From NCBI GenBank assembly GCA_002261195.1, contig MVBO01000015.1:124001-188000 (forward strand): a DNA stretch of 64,000 bases, given 5' to 3'. Made by a program: the position numbers and the translations under genes. This document shows positions 9,986 to 19,130 of this stretch, piece after piece (position 1 is the stretch's first letter; each line of letters begins with the position of its first letter). Source of the stretch: Bifiguratus adelaidae (taxonomy: Eukaryota > Mucoromycota > Endogonomycetes > Endogonales). The notes beneath the pieces were generated by a model. That model was given only the letters and a program-made list of their open reading frames with translations, made no database searches and was not told where the DNA came from.

Positions 9986-11422
9986 ATGAAGGTCGCCATT
10001 ATCACGGAAAACTTTTTGCCCAAGGTGGACGGAGTGACGCGGACGTTGGCCCGCTTGTTGGAGCACTTGGAAGCCAACGGACATGAGGCTCTTCTTTTAG
10101 GTCCAGAGTCAGGTATGGCCACCTACGCCGGAGCTGAACTCGTTGGTACCTGGGGCATTCCATTTTTGCCGTATCCTGGTCTCAAACTCAACATGTGGAG
10201 ACCCCTTTTTGGTAAAAAGTTGCAAGAGTTTCAACCGGACGTGATCCATGTTGTTGATCCAGTCTGGCTTGGTGCCATGGCAGAGCGCTACCTTGCCATG
10301 TTCTTCCCTCATATTCCCATCGTCTCTTCTTATCATACCAACCTGGCGGCTTATTGCGGACATTTCGGGTGGGGCATTTTCTCCCCGTTCATGTGGGCCT
10401 GGAACCGATCTTGTCACAATGCTACTGCACTCACATTTTGCCCCTCGAACTCTACCGCCAAGATGCTCAAACAACAAGGTTTTCACTCTGCCCGGATATG
10501 GCCCAGAGGTGTAGACGGCACCTTGTTCTCACATGAGAAGCGATCCAACGACGTGCGCCTTCACTGGTTGCAGAGCGCGCAAAATCTGAGCCCAGCCGAT
10601 GCCGATCTGTACAGTAAATGCTCGTCCGCTGCTGCCATCAACAAAACCATACTGCTGTACGTTGGTCGTGTGTCTTACGAGAAGAATCTCAACCTCCTTA
10701 TCGACGCATATCTCGCCATGGATCATACATCTACTCACCTTGTCATCGTCGGCCACGGTCCCGCCATGTCGGATATTCAAGCAAAGATGGCCGCCGCTCA
10801 AGCGCCCATCACGTTTACCGGTTATCTTCAAGGAGAGAACCTTGCGGCTGCCTATGCTTCATCCGATATCTTCGCTTTTCCCTCGCGTACGGAAACGTTC
10901 GGACAAGTGGTACTAGAAAGTCTTTCTTCCGGCCTACCGGTGGTAGGTGTCGTTGCTGAAGGTGTTCAGGATCTCGTCACAGACGGTCGCACTGGCTTGC
11001 TCATTGATGGCGAAGAGTCATGGGACCATCAAGTGGTAGCCTATCGCCAAGCCTTACAACGGCTAGTGGACGATGTAGATGAGCGTCAGAAGTTCTCTCG
11101 GCAGGCCCGACAGGATGCTGGTGCCTACACGTGGTTCGAAGCCATGGAATGTATGGTTCGAGGATACCGGGAAGTCGTGCGAAAGGCACGACGGGAAGCT
11201 AAAGCTTCTGACACCATCAAGATACGTTCCACTGCGCCAGCAGAAGTGCTTGAAGGCGAGTGGAGCGGCGATAGCGGTGTGGGTGAAGACATGGAGGAAG
11301 ATGAGGTACATTCAAGGCCCTCTTCCCCAGCTGGTCTCAAGCACTTGCGCAAGCGCGTGTCTGTCGATAGAGCGACGGTCCAAACGTCTGATGCTTCTGA
11401 TGTATCGGCGATCTTGGCATGA
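9986..11422 (+). CDS. GT4-family glycosyltransferase (SQD2/MgtA-like)
   Basis: Single exon, 478 aa. GT-B fold: the N-terminal domain starts MKVAIITENFLPKVDGVTRT with the glycine-type loop of GT4 enzymes, and PDVIHVVDP plus VSSYHTNLAAY follow. The C-terminal nucleotide-sugar domain has LLYVGRVSYEKNLNLLIDA (about 223-241), LVIVGHGP and the E-x7-E motif E303/E311 in SRTETFGQVVLE. The closest families known to me are plant/bacterial SQD2 sulfoquinovosyltransferase and bacterial alpha-mannosyltransferases. Substrate cannot be read from sequence; a glycolipid or mannosyl transfer is a guess. The C-terminal 80 residues are acidic and serine-rich, an extension not seen in the bacterial enzymes. No signal peptide or membrane helix is visible. 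Confidence 0.85.
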   Translation: MKVAIITENFLPKVDGVTRTLARLLEHLEANGHEALLLGPESGMATYAGAELVGTWGIPFLPYPGLKLNMWRPLFGKKLQEFQPDVIHVVDPVWLGAMAERYLAMFFPHIPIVSSYHTNLAAYCGHFGWGIFSPFMWAWNRSCHNATALTFCPSNSTAKMLKQQGFHSARIWPRGVDGTLFSHEKRSNDVRLHWLQSAQNLSPADADLYSKCSSAAAINKTILLYVGRVSYEKNLNLLIDAYLAMDHTSTHLVIVGHGPAMSDIQAKMAAAQAPITFTGYLQGENLAAAYASSDIFAFPSRTETFGQVVLESLSSGLPVVGVVAEGVQDLVTDGRTGLLIDGEESWDHQVVAYRQALQRLVDDVDERQKFSRQARQDAGAYTWFEAMECMVRGYREVVRKARREAKASDTIKIRSTAPAEVLEGEWSGDSGVGEDMEEDEVHSRPSSPAGLKHLRKRVSVDRATVQTSDASDVSAILA

Positions 11423-11608
11423 TTGCTTCCTGTATCATTGGTCCTGTTGACTACGTCTACTATACCTAGTCATGTATTTTCGTTTACTCCTCTTGTATAA
11501 TTATATTTTGGCTCTTGGCAAGCTACATAGAACATACCGTGATCAATATCAATGAATAACGAAAGGATGAAGGGTATATTTGCAAATGCATTAATGTACA
11601 CAATACGC

Positions 11609-13065
11609 TCACGGCTCAGAAACCACGACTATACCATCCCCATTCTCATAGATATTACCATTCCGCACAAATTGGCTGCTGTTCCGTCCACTCCCGTTGG
11701 TCAGTACAGTAGGTGAACGTCCCGTGGCACGATTGACTTCGAGATCCAATTGATCTTGCGTGAGTCCAATCAGCGTACCATCTTCACCCAGTTTGAAGCC
11801 AAAGAACCCTTTGCTTTGCGTGGGCGACACCACTTCAGATGGGTAATAGGATCCAGCAGAAGCCGTGGATAAGCGATACACGGATGGATCATGCTCTTGT
11901 CCCAACAAGTGTTTATCTTGAGCATAGGTAGAACCGGAGGAAGCGCGGTGTGTCTGTTTGGTCATCTCTGGTTGTTTCTTTTCTTTGACCGGTTTCCGCT
12001 TTGCACCATTCTTCTTCTTGTTCCGACCAGTTAAACTGGCCCAGACGCCACCATCGGAAGGCTTGAGGTTAGAAATCAAGAAGACGTTACCGGCACCGAA
12101 ATTAGGGTCCATCATCCCAGGTGGAGGAAGCATAGGCGGGCCTGGTGGTGGTGGACCAGCGGGTCCGGGACCGCCTACTGCAACTGGGGCTACCGGGTTT
12201 CCAGCTATGAGATCGGCTGCAAGTTCAGCTGCCTTGATAGCGAGAAGTACCTTCTTCTGCGCATATGCCCAAATGCAAGCGGCGAAATAGGGCTAAAGAA
12301 CGGGTGAGCAAAGACGAGACACGCAAGTCGTAAACATACATAGAGAATAAGGATAAGCACGAAGCTGAGAATACCAAATTTGAGTTCCGTACTCCACAAG
12401 GCAGAGCAATGAAAGTAATCGCCATTCGTGTGGAAGACCAAGGACACCTGCGTGCCGTTCTGGTAAGCGATTTGGATACTGTCGTTCATGTTGCTTTGTG
12501 AAAACTCGGTGCACCAGACGAGGTACTCTTGTCGACCGGCAACAAAGACAATGACATTGGCAAAGGTATCTGAAACGATCAAAAACACCATGCACCATAC
12601 GAGTTTGTGAAAGTATTTGAGTTGCATGGGCTCATTCTACGCACCATACGAGGTAGGTAAATGAACGCTTCTCGATCGACGACCATACATACCACAAAAA
12701 AGAGGAAGATGCCCAATAGACCCGTCAGTGCCATGAAGAGGTTAAAGGATGCCCACACCATCCGTGGCGTGTAGTCGAGGAAGGAATAGATGGCTAGAAG
12801 AGGTCGGTTCATCAGTTTGGCTCTTATTCACATGTTGTTGAAACCTACGCGTCACACCGAGAAAACCAAGTACAGCAAAGTAAGAGCTGAGAGCCTATCG
12901 CTACAATGAGCAACCCATAAGCGTAGGTAGCGATCAACGTACCAGCCATATGAAGCAGCTAATCATGCCACCTGCGCGCAAGTGTATGCATCCAAAGTAC
13001 TTCTTTGTGATGGAATAAGGTGTATACACCCTATGGTTCACGTCCTGCGAAACGATGACGGGCAT
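11609..13065 (-). CDS. Four-helix membrane protein of unknown function
   Basis: Five exons: 13065..12943, 12894..12849, 12793..12693, 12636..12340, 12292..11609, giving 416 aa. The cytosolic start leads into CIHLRAGGMISCFIWLALSSY, then helix 2 in the MVWASFNLFMALTGLLGIFLF stretch, helix 3 around LVWCMVFLIVSDTFANVIVF and helix 4 around FGILSFVLILILYPYFAACI. A short lumenal segment with cysteines (LVWCTEF, DYFHCSALW) lies between helices 3 and 4. The C-terminal 200 residues are proline/glycine-rich then basic and serine-rich. The arrangement recalls LAPTM4/tetraspan-like proteins common in early-diverging fungi, but I cannot name a family. All four introns are GT-AG and phase consistent. Confidence 0.65.
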
Positions 13066-13611
13066 GATGTCGAAGAATGATTATGCGAGTTGGGGTGCGG
13101 GAAAGAGCAGCTTGTTCGGCGTTGTGTACTTTTTGGTGTATGAGCAGCAAGCTAACGTCTGAATAACCACTAGGTCGGATGATGAAGATGGGGCCTAAGG
13201 ACTGGTGAGCAACCTGACAAGCTTCCCGCCAGCTCTAGCCAACTCACGTTGCCAACGCCTCAACACAAATGACAAGTTAGAGTTGACTGGGTGTTTGTCA
13301 AAGCTTGAGCGCCTTCTGGACAAGCGTATGAGCGAGCTTCTCTGTTCCCACAAGGATCCTATGCGTTAAGGTGCAAGGAGGAGGAAAAGAGGAAAAAGAA
13401 ACGAGAATCGAGAATACAAGGCACAATGCCTTGATATACAACCATATCCAGCCGGAGCAAAAACAACCCAAATTTGGAAAGTACCATTTTGACGTCTTCT
13501 ACAGTGCGAAGTACAACGTTCGGATGGAAATACACCGCCATGAATCATGGACGATATTGCAAAAGGACATGATGGGTGGGAGGATGAAAGGCAAGGAATA
13601 CGGTAAACATC
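13066..13611. other. Intergenic region
   Basis: Holds the 5' flank of the membrane-protein gene and the 3' flank of the eIF4E gene (both minus strand). Small open frames here overlap each other on both strands and carry no recognisable motif. Confidence 0.5.
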
Positions 13612-14470
13612 TCAAACTACAAGCTTTTCTTTGGGAGCGGATTTGACGGCAGCATCTGAATGAGGTGTAAACTCGAGATTAAGATGAGGGGGTATGCCAA
13701 GGGCTTGCTTCAATTGTCGGCTAAAGGAAGACATAAGCAAGTCACACACACTAGCAGAAAAGAATGAACCGAACTTACCCAACAGCTTCACACTTTTCTC
13801 TGTCATCGCACGTCTTGGTCCACAGACTGATACGGTAAAAGATCTTTCGTACACTCACGACTGCTCCGCAAATCTCGTCTTCGTAAGGGAAGGCCTCGCC
13901 AATGCAAGCGAGAACGGTATAGAGCCATATGTTGTTGATTTCTTCTCCAGTCTTGCCTCGTGGGAATTGAATGACCCACTTTCCACCATTTGTATTCTCC
14001 GGATCTTCCCATTCAGGTCGTACGCCTTTCTTGAACAAGTGATAGTTTGAGGAAATGGCAAGATCAGAGACTTTGACGACATTGTTGTATACGCTGGAGT
14101 ATCAGATGAGTGCCTATCTCATTTTCCCATGCGTACAGACAACATACCCCCAAAACTCCTCGACCGAATTGAAAGTGATGAGCTCCTTCAGATTTTGCGA
14201 CCAAGATTGAGCATTGGCTTTTTTTCCAGGGTTGTCGAACCATAGCGTCCATTGATTCTGAAGTGGATGAATGACATTGTAGTTGACGGGATCTTGGAAA
14301 ACTGTCGTGATGGCGTCGTTGCCGTTAGCGTTTGAACCATTTTCCTGAGTGTCTGCGCTGGTATTCTCCGGCTTGGTAGAACCATCCTCGGTCGTTGTAA
14401 ATGGTGTAGATTCTATGGGAGCGCTTTGTACTTGTTCGGCGACACCATTCGTGGCTTCTTGCTCTGCCAT
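13612..14470 (-). CDS. Eukaryotic translation initiation factor 4E (cap-binding protein)
   Basis: Three exons: 14470..14148, 14093..13779, 13720..13612, 248 aa. After a charged, threonine/asparagine-rich N-terminal tail comes HPLQNQWTLWFDNPGKK, then SVEEFWGVYNN, the first cap-binding region GVRPEWEDPENTNGGKW and the conserved NNIWLYTVLACIGEAF. Tryptophans that sandwich the m7G cap (in WTLWF, PEWED, GGKW) are present. The C-terminus has LKQALGIPPH. It recruits mRNA to eIF4F. The start chosen is the ATG giving MAEQEAT; an in-frame extension of 20 codons upstream is less likely to be translated. Confidence 0.95.
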
Positions 14471-14864
14471 ATTGTGAATGTGCTCTTTAGTAAATGTGCC
14501 GTTAAGTTCACAGTCGAGTTTCTTTGGCAAGGTATCGGCGATCTTGTCGATAATGAGGCCGATATGCGTTCGAGCTGGTTACAAGTGCCTTTGAGGATGA
14601 GCTAGAGGTGATGCTTCTTGATTGCAGCGTTCTCACCCAACCGTCCCTTCGCGATGTTCGCAAAACCTTGAACTGAGAGAGCGAAAAATTTGGACTTGAA
14701 ATGTCCTACGTCACTCTCTTTTATTACCTAACCCTCGCGAGAACAATGGTAACGAAATAGCTATGATCACTAAATACCTATCGTCGTCATATGAATCATA
14801 AGAGTCCATTGAAGTTTTCTCGGCCTCGTATGACTCAAGACCCTTGGTATACAAAGGCAAGGAC

Positions 14865-15035
14865 ACCTTACATTTCTCGGAAATTCCAATATGACATTGA
14901 AAATCGAGCTATGGCACTTTCGGAAGGATTGGAGGAATCCGAAGACCACAAAGATGCCGCCGTATGTGCTTGAGGAAAGCAATTGCCGAGGCAGTACATA
15001 TCGGTTCCGTCTGTATTCCGACAATACAGTCCGGC
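14865..15035 (+). pseudogene. F-box gene relic B (C-terminal part, inverted)
   Basis: Plus-strand frame ENRAMALSEGLEESEDHKD followed by AAVCA and a stop corresponds to EERAMELLEETEKSDAYK plus NSPLCA near the C-terminus of the intact F-box protein at 16904-18010 (which is on the minus strand). At DNA level CGAGCTATGG, GAATCCGA, TATGTGCTTG and ACATATCGGTTCC align in order. The stop codon falls where the intact gene has a cysteine codon. It is a short, mutated and inverted fragment. Confidence 0.7.
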
Positions 15036-15064
15036 GAGAAGCGTCCAGTAATGCCTCGTGGTGT

Positions 15065-15300
15065 CTATGTGCATATAGATGGTGCATTCGAAGCACTCTT
15101 CTGACAACCTTCATCCAGAGTTCTCCATGGACCCGTGAAATCTCTCCAATTGTTCTCGATGTAAGCAGCACAAAGCCTAGAGTCTGGCGTATCTCTAGTC
15201 CATATTTGCCCAATGCTTGCCATTTCCGCTAGACGCTCTTCTTTGCTCTTCAATCTTGCGTCTCTCTTCGGTCGGTTACATTTAGGATGATGTTTTACAG
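15065..15300 (-). pseudogene. F-box gene relic C (middle part)
   Basis: Minus-strand frame contains KSKEERLAEMASIGQIWTRD then SRLCAAYIENN, which aligns with ARRQLLAAKLAKYGLVIPEA and SDLCAAYIRDD of the intact F-box protein. It starts within 10 bp of the end of the DIB1 relic and faces relic B tail to tail. No start codon or complete domain is left. Confidence 0.65.
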
Positions 15301-15307
15301 TGCATGT

Positions 15308-15937
15308 CTAGTACTTGTACTGTGTAGGATACGTTGGGTGATGCAACGAGACCACGACTTTGCGAGCCTCGCAATAGACTACCATGAGAATGAAGGTAAG
15401 TGAGACGTTTGGTCGACGATGCACAAAGGTGGCCTTACCTCAATGATATCAATCAACTCCTGCTTGTCCACTAATGCCCAGTTGATCTTGTTGTTGTTTC
15501 GTGTTCCCAGATCCACCATCATGTGTTTGTTGCGAAAGAAAAACATGACGGTGCACTCATCGTACAATTCGTACATCTACAAGTCAGGTTATACTCTTGC
15601 CAAGCGGGGCGCAAGTGATTATAGGTGACGCTTACCTTGTTAAAATCCGGTACTTCGGTAATGTCCATCTAAAGTGCATGCGTATGCGTGAGCAGAGATC
15701 CATATCAATGCCATGTCCAAGCGACTTACAAGATATATCACGGCAAACTCCTGGACCTTCACCTATACCGTAAGGCGTTTCGTCCATCTTCATGCATTCG
15801 GCGGTCTACAAGAGCATAACCTATTGGCGCGTGCTCAAGGGATGGTTGTTTGCAGACTTACATAGTCGTGACGGAACCGAATGACGACGACCCGATCTTT
15901 CTTGGCCTGGATCGCTTGTGAGGCAGAAAGCACTAGA
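15308..15937 (-). pseudogene. DIB1: DIB1/TXNL4A (U5 snRNP thioredoxin-like) pseudogene with introns
   Basis: Decayed copy of the U4/U6.U5 snRNP protein Dib1. Exon-like blocks on the minus strand: 15937..15862 (AKKDRVVVIRFRHDY), 15805..15730 (ECMKMDETPYGI, then VQEFAVIYL in another frame), 15668..15636 (MDITEVPDFNK), 15576..15439 (MYELYDECTVMFFFRNKHMM through KQELIDIIE) and 15378..15308 (ends QYKY). Splice sites between blocks are still recognisable, so this is a DNA duplicate, not a retrocopy. Defects: the N-terminal coding sequence is missing, about two bases are deleted in the second block (GAAGGTC where GAAAAGGTC is expected), the codon joining blocks 4 and 5 is lost, and block 5 has further small indels. 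An intact DIB1 should exist elsewhere in the genome. Confidence 0.85.
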
Positions 15938-16162
15938 AGGTACAAGTCACTCTCTTCTTCAATACATTCAGAACACATGACAAAGGGGGAAAAAGACACT
16001 TGAACAAGACCAGTTCTCGGCGAAGTAATATTAAGTTGTCCGAAGTCAAATCCAACAATGGAATTGTGCTATTCTACCCGTCACATTCAATAAGCCTATT
16101 GTTGCTTGAACATGGTTATGGCGACGTAAATTTGATGCATCGATAGGGTTGTTTTGATGGGG

Positions 16163-16650
16163 TCAAAATTCTGTGGCTTGATAACAGCTGCGGAAAGATG
16201 TGTTTGGAATGCTGACTGTCCTGTAGGGGTATGGTGCCATGTATTCTTTGAGCATCCCTTTTCCGCATCCACACAAAGGGACGCCCTTGTACGCTTCAGA
16301 TCTGTCCAGCTCTTCCAACAGCTCGATGGTTCGCTCCTCCATGTCCCGACCATTGTAAGCCGGAGATCGAGATCGGTAATATTCAACGTCCGAGTCCCCT
16401 TCAGATTCGTACACACCTAATAGGGGCTTCGAAGGTTCATACAATAGCGACCTCCTTCCTCCACTGTATACCGTCTCTAAATCCATAAGCGAGGATCTCA
16501 CACGGTCTGAGCACCATACGTTTCACAACGGCGTCGTTGAGTTGTTCAAAACTTGCGACAGGTGAGTGGAAACATGAAACGTGAGCGCTGTGATAATCAG
16601 GCATAGATTAGCTGTCGTAACTTGACGGGCTAAGCTAGTAGAGTGACCAT
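16163..16650 (-). pseudogene. F-box gene relic A (premature stop, internal deletion)
   Basis: Aligns with the intact F-box gene just upstream. ATGGTCACTCTACTAGCTTAG at 16650-16630 matches the intact start ATGGGTGCTCTACTCGCGTTG but replaces the seventh codon TTG with TAG. Further similarity: TTACGACA, CTCACCTGTCGC, then TTTGAACAACTCAACG (intact TTTGAAGAGCTGAACG), and after a large internal deletion DMEERTIELLEELDRSEAYK and VPLCGCGKGMLKEY against MEERAMELLEETEKSDAYK and SPLCACGRRILQAY. The zinc-binding and coiled-coil regions are absent. A 113-codon open frame survives at 16501-16163 but has lost most of the protein. Confidence 0.85.
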
Positions 16651-16903
16651 GACGGAGTGAGAGACAAAGAGCCCGAAGGCGAGTCAAGTATTCAAGAGTC
16701 AAAGTCAAGTTGCACGTCAAATGACTGAAACAAATCAAGTACAGACAGGTGATTCCATCACGTTTAGACATGGTCATTCTAAGCTCAACCAGGTTGAAGT
16801 AAATAGGATGGATGCAGACATGTCTTGCAACAGCTACATTTGTGAACACGCGAAAGACGACAGTAAGGAGAACAAAGCAAAAGAGAATTAAAATTTATAC
16901 CCA

Positions 16904-18010
16904 TCAGAGCTGTCCTCCGTATCGAGAGGCGATGATCTTATGGCGGCGGGTGTATCTCTCCGGCAGAGGCGGCAAAGCTAGAGCTGCATTGGATGACCTT
17001 GGAGTGCCTTGCATCCTGTATGGCTGGACCGGTATATACGCTTGCAATATCCTCCTTCCGCAAGCACATAGGGGGGAGTTTTTGTAGGCATCGGATTTCT
17101 CCGTTTCTTCCAACAACTCCATAGCTCGCTCTTCCATTGCCTCCTCATTTTCAATTAAGCGATGAGCGAAAACTCTAGAGAATGCCCAAATTTCCCTGCC
17201 TCCAATTTCGTAGACTTCAATTTCATCTTCGAATTCGTCCCAAAATCGCTCATAAGAAGCCCCCAATAGTGCCAGATAGTTTGTATGATCAAACAGAAGG
17301 TGGTCTTGGCGTGTTTCCTGAATGACGTACTCCAAAGTCATGCTGCCGCATTGGCAATCATCGCGAATGTAGGCCGCACATAGATCCGACGCCTCCGGAA
17401 TCACTAGCCCGTATTTGGCCAATTTGGCTGCGAGTAACTGCCGACGGGCTTCTTGTCGTTTAGCCCTGCGTCTCTTTCGTTCTTTGAATGCCTCGGCCGC
17501 CTTTCGCCGCTCTTCTTCCAAAGTTGTTCCGAGCCGATCCAACTTCTCTTCGCTTGCAGCTTGAACATCCTTCAACAAGTAATAGCGTTTCGCCAGGCCT
17601 TTAGCATCGGTCTTGGTGATATGACGCAAACGCGAGACATCTCGATTATCGAGCATATATCTGCTCTTGGCTTTGCCCATCCCAATCACGGTGAATTGTG
17701 GTAATCCTTGACAAGGCTTGCATAGCCTCAAGCTATCGAACTGTTGATATTTGGGGCTGAAACGGTAGCCGCAAGATTCGCATAGCGTATCAAGTATTGA
17801 TATCACGTATTGGCGGCCCTCTTTCTTCTTGCTGTGCTTCTTTGGGGGCATGTAGGGGAGCCGCTTGGCCATACGCTTCCAAAACTCCTCGTTCAGCTCT
17901 TCAAAGTAGAACACACGGCAAGTGAGGGAGAGAATGAGGAGGTCGCGTGGATGCAAATAAACGTAGATATCATGTCGTAGCTCGATGGGCAACGCGAGTA
18001 GAGCACCCAT
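16904..18010 (-). CDS. F-box protein with a cysteine pair zinc-binding module
   Basis: Single exon, 368 aa. Residues 5-50 form an F-box: LALPIELRHDIYVYLHPRDL then SLTCRVFYFEELNEEFWKRM. Next comes CESCGYRF...LRLCKPC (about 77-100), a C2-C2 arrangement able to bind zinc, then a long charged helix rich in R, K and E (about 150-205, likely coiled coil) and a C-terminal region with LCAAYIRDDCQCG and PLCACGRRIL. F-box proteins select substrates for SCF ubiquitin ligases; the target is unknown. Multi-copy F-box families of this architecture expand and decay fast in fungi, and three broken relatives lie directly downstream. Confidence 0.75.
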   Translation of the reverse strand: MGALLALPIELRHDIYVYLHPRDLLILSLTCRVFYFEELNEEFWKRMAKRLPYMPPKKHSKKKEGRQYVISILDTLCESCGYRFSPKYQQFDSLRLCKPCQGLPQFTVIGMGKAKSRYMLDNRDVSRLRHITKTDAKGLAKRYYLLKDVQAASEEKLDRLGTTLEEERRKAAEAFKERKRRRAKRQEARRQLLAAKLAKYGLVIPEASDLCAAYIRDDCQCGSMTLEYVIQETRQDHLLFDHTNYLALLGASYERFWDEFEDEIEVYEIGGREIWAFSRVFAHRLIENEEAMEERAMELLEETEKSDAYKNSPLCACGRRILQAYIPVQPYRMQGTPRSSNAALALPPLPERYTRRHKIIASRYGGQL

Positions 18011-19130
18011 CGGTGAAAGGAGAACAAAGAAGCAAGAAGAAAGAGAAATATGGAGTAAACCTCAATTCTCATACAAAGGCTCAGATGGACGCGTCATGGT
18101 ATGTCAGCGGATGTATCAGCAACTTAAGCTAGATGCGAACAGTATAAAACGTTGCCTTTGTTTGCCAGGCCTCAACTGTCGGCACGGACGTTGCGGATTC
18201 CGAGCCAGAGGATGGTCGTACAAGTTGTCCGATTTCTTTGTCTGTGCCATTGTAACGCTTCGCTGGTCTTTTTGGCAGCACATCGTCAGGCAAAAGCGAA
18301 ACGAGACAAGTCTCTCTGTCTGCAATGTAGGCTTTATTTCAAGGATACGTAACAATTGATCTGATCGATTGCGTCTGCGACGTTTGGTAAATGTGCCTCG
18401 GATGTGCTCAGGAGCATGGGCGTACCGTACGGTTGGTCCGCCGTGTATTATTTCAGCATCCGCCTCCATATGCGCACAATGGATGCCGCATCCACTACGG
18501 ATGAAGAGCACCACAGAGAGCGCTTGTCGCCGATCGTCGTTGCCTGGCCCAAAATCACGTTGAACCGGAAATGATGGGAAACTCTGGAACATTGGCTTGA
18601 ATGCATTTCGCGGGACAAGCCGTCACAGTGAGAGATAAACGATCATTCAGGGCCGGCACATACTTCTGGAAGGTAACTGGAAACATCCCCCCGATCGTCA
18701 GTCTCATGACTAAACAATTAGACGTTCCGTATCCGTACAGATTAACTTTGCGCGTTAGCCATATCTATAGCAAGACTTGGGACGGACCGATCCCTGCTAT
18801 ACTGATTATACCCATCCATGCCGATGTGTGCGCATGCTCTCGGCACCGAGATCTCCTGTTGGCATCCACGGGTCAATCCCAATCTGGTCACTTGTGCTTC
18901 TCCACTAAATTCTTTGCCCAAATCAGGCGCGGGAGAGTATGTGCCTTGCCCACTTTGATCGTGCAACTTACTAGGTCATTGGCCAGTATCCCTCGGGACA
19001 GGTTTCCCCAACGCCATCTGTGAGTACATCCCGACGGCTCCCCCTCCCTCCGCATCTTGTCCTACTTCCCACGCTGGAAGCACAACATATAAGACATCAG
19101 TTTAGCTCAGGGAGAAATGTAACTACTACT
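18011..19130. other. Intergenic region upstream of the mannanase gene
   Basis: Right part (about 18775-19130) is the mannanase promoter and is the source or sister of the relic at 7593-8065; a TATA-like ATATAAG lies at 19087-19093, 38 bp before the ATG. The left part holds a 158-codon minus-strand open frame (18592-18116, starting MFQSFPSFPVQRDFGPGND) with no recognisable domain, which I do not call a gene. Confidence 0.5.

Noticed and set aside
15379-15576. Functional DIB1 gene
   Set aside because: The conserved middle exon is intact, but the N-terminus is missing and frameshifts occur in neighbouring exons.
16163-16501. A separate 113-aa gene
   Set aside because: It is the surviving 3' part of an F-box pseudogene with an upstream premature stop.
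18116-18592. 158-aa minus-strand gene upstream of the mannanase
   Set aside because: No domain, no splice or promoter support, and composition unlike its neighbours' coding regions.
19020-19130. Longer mannanase start
   Set aside because: It begins before the TATA-like box and would bury the signal peptide.
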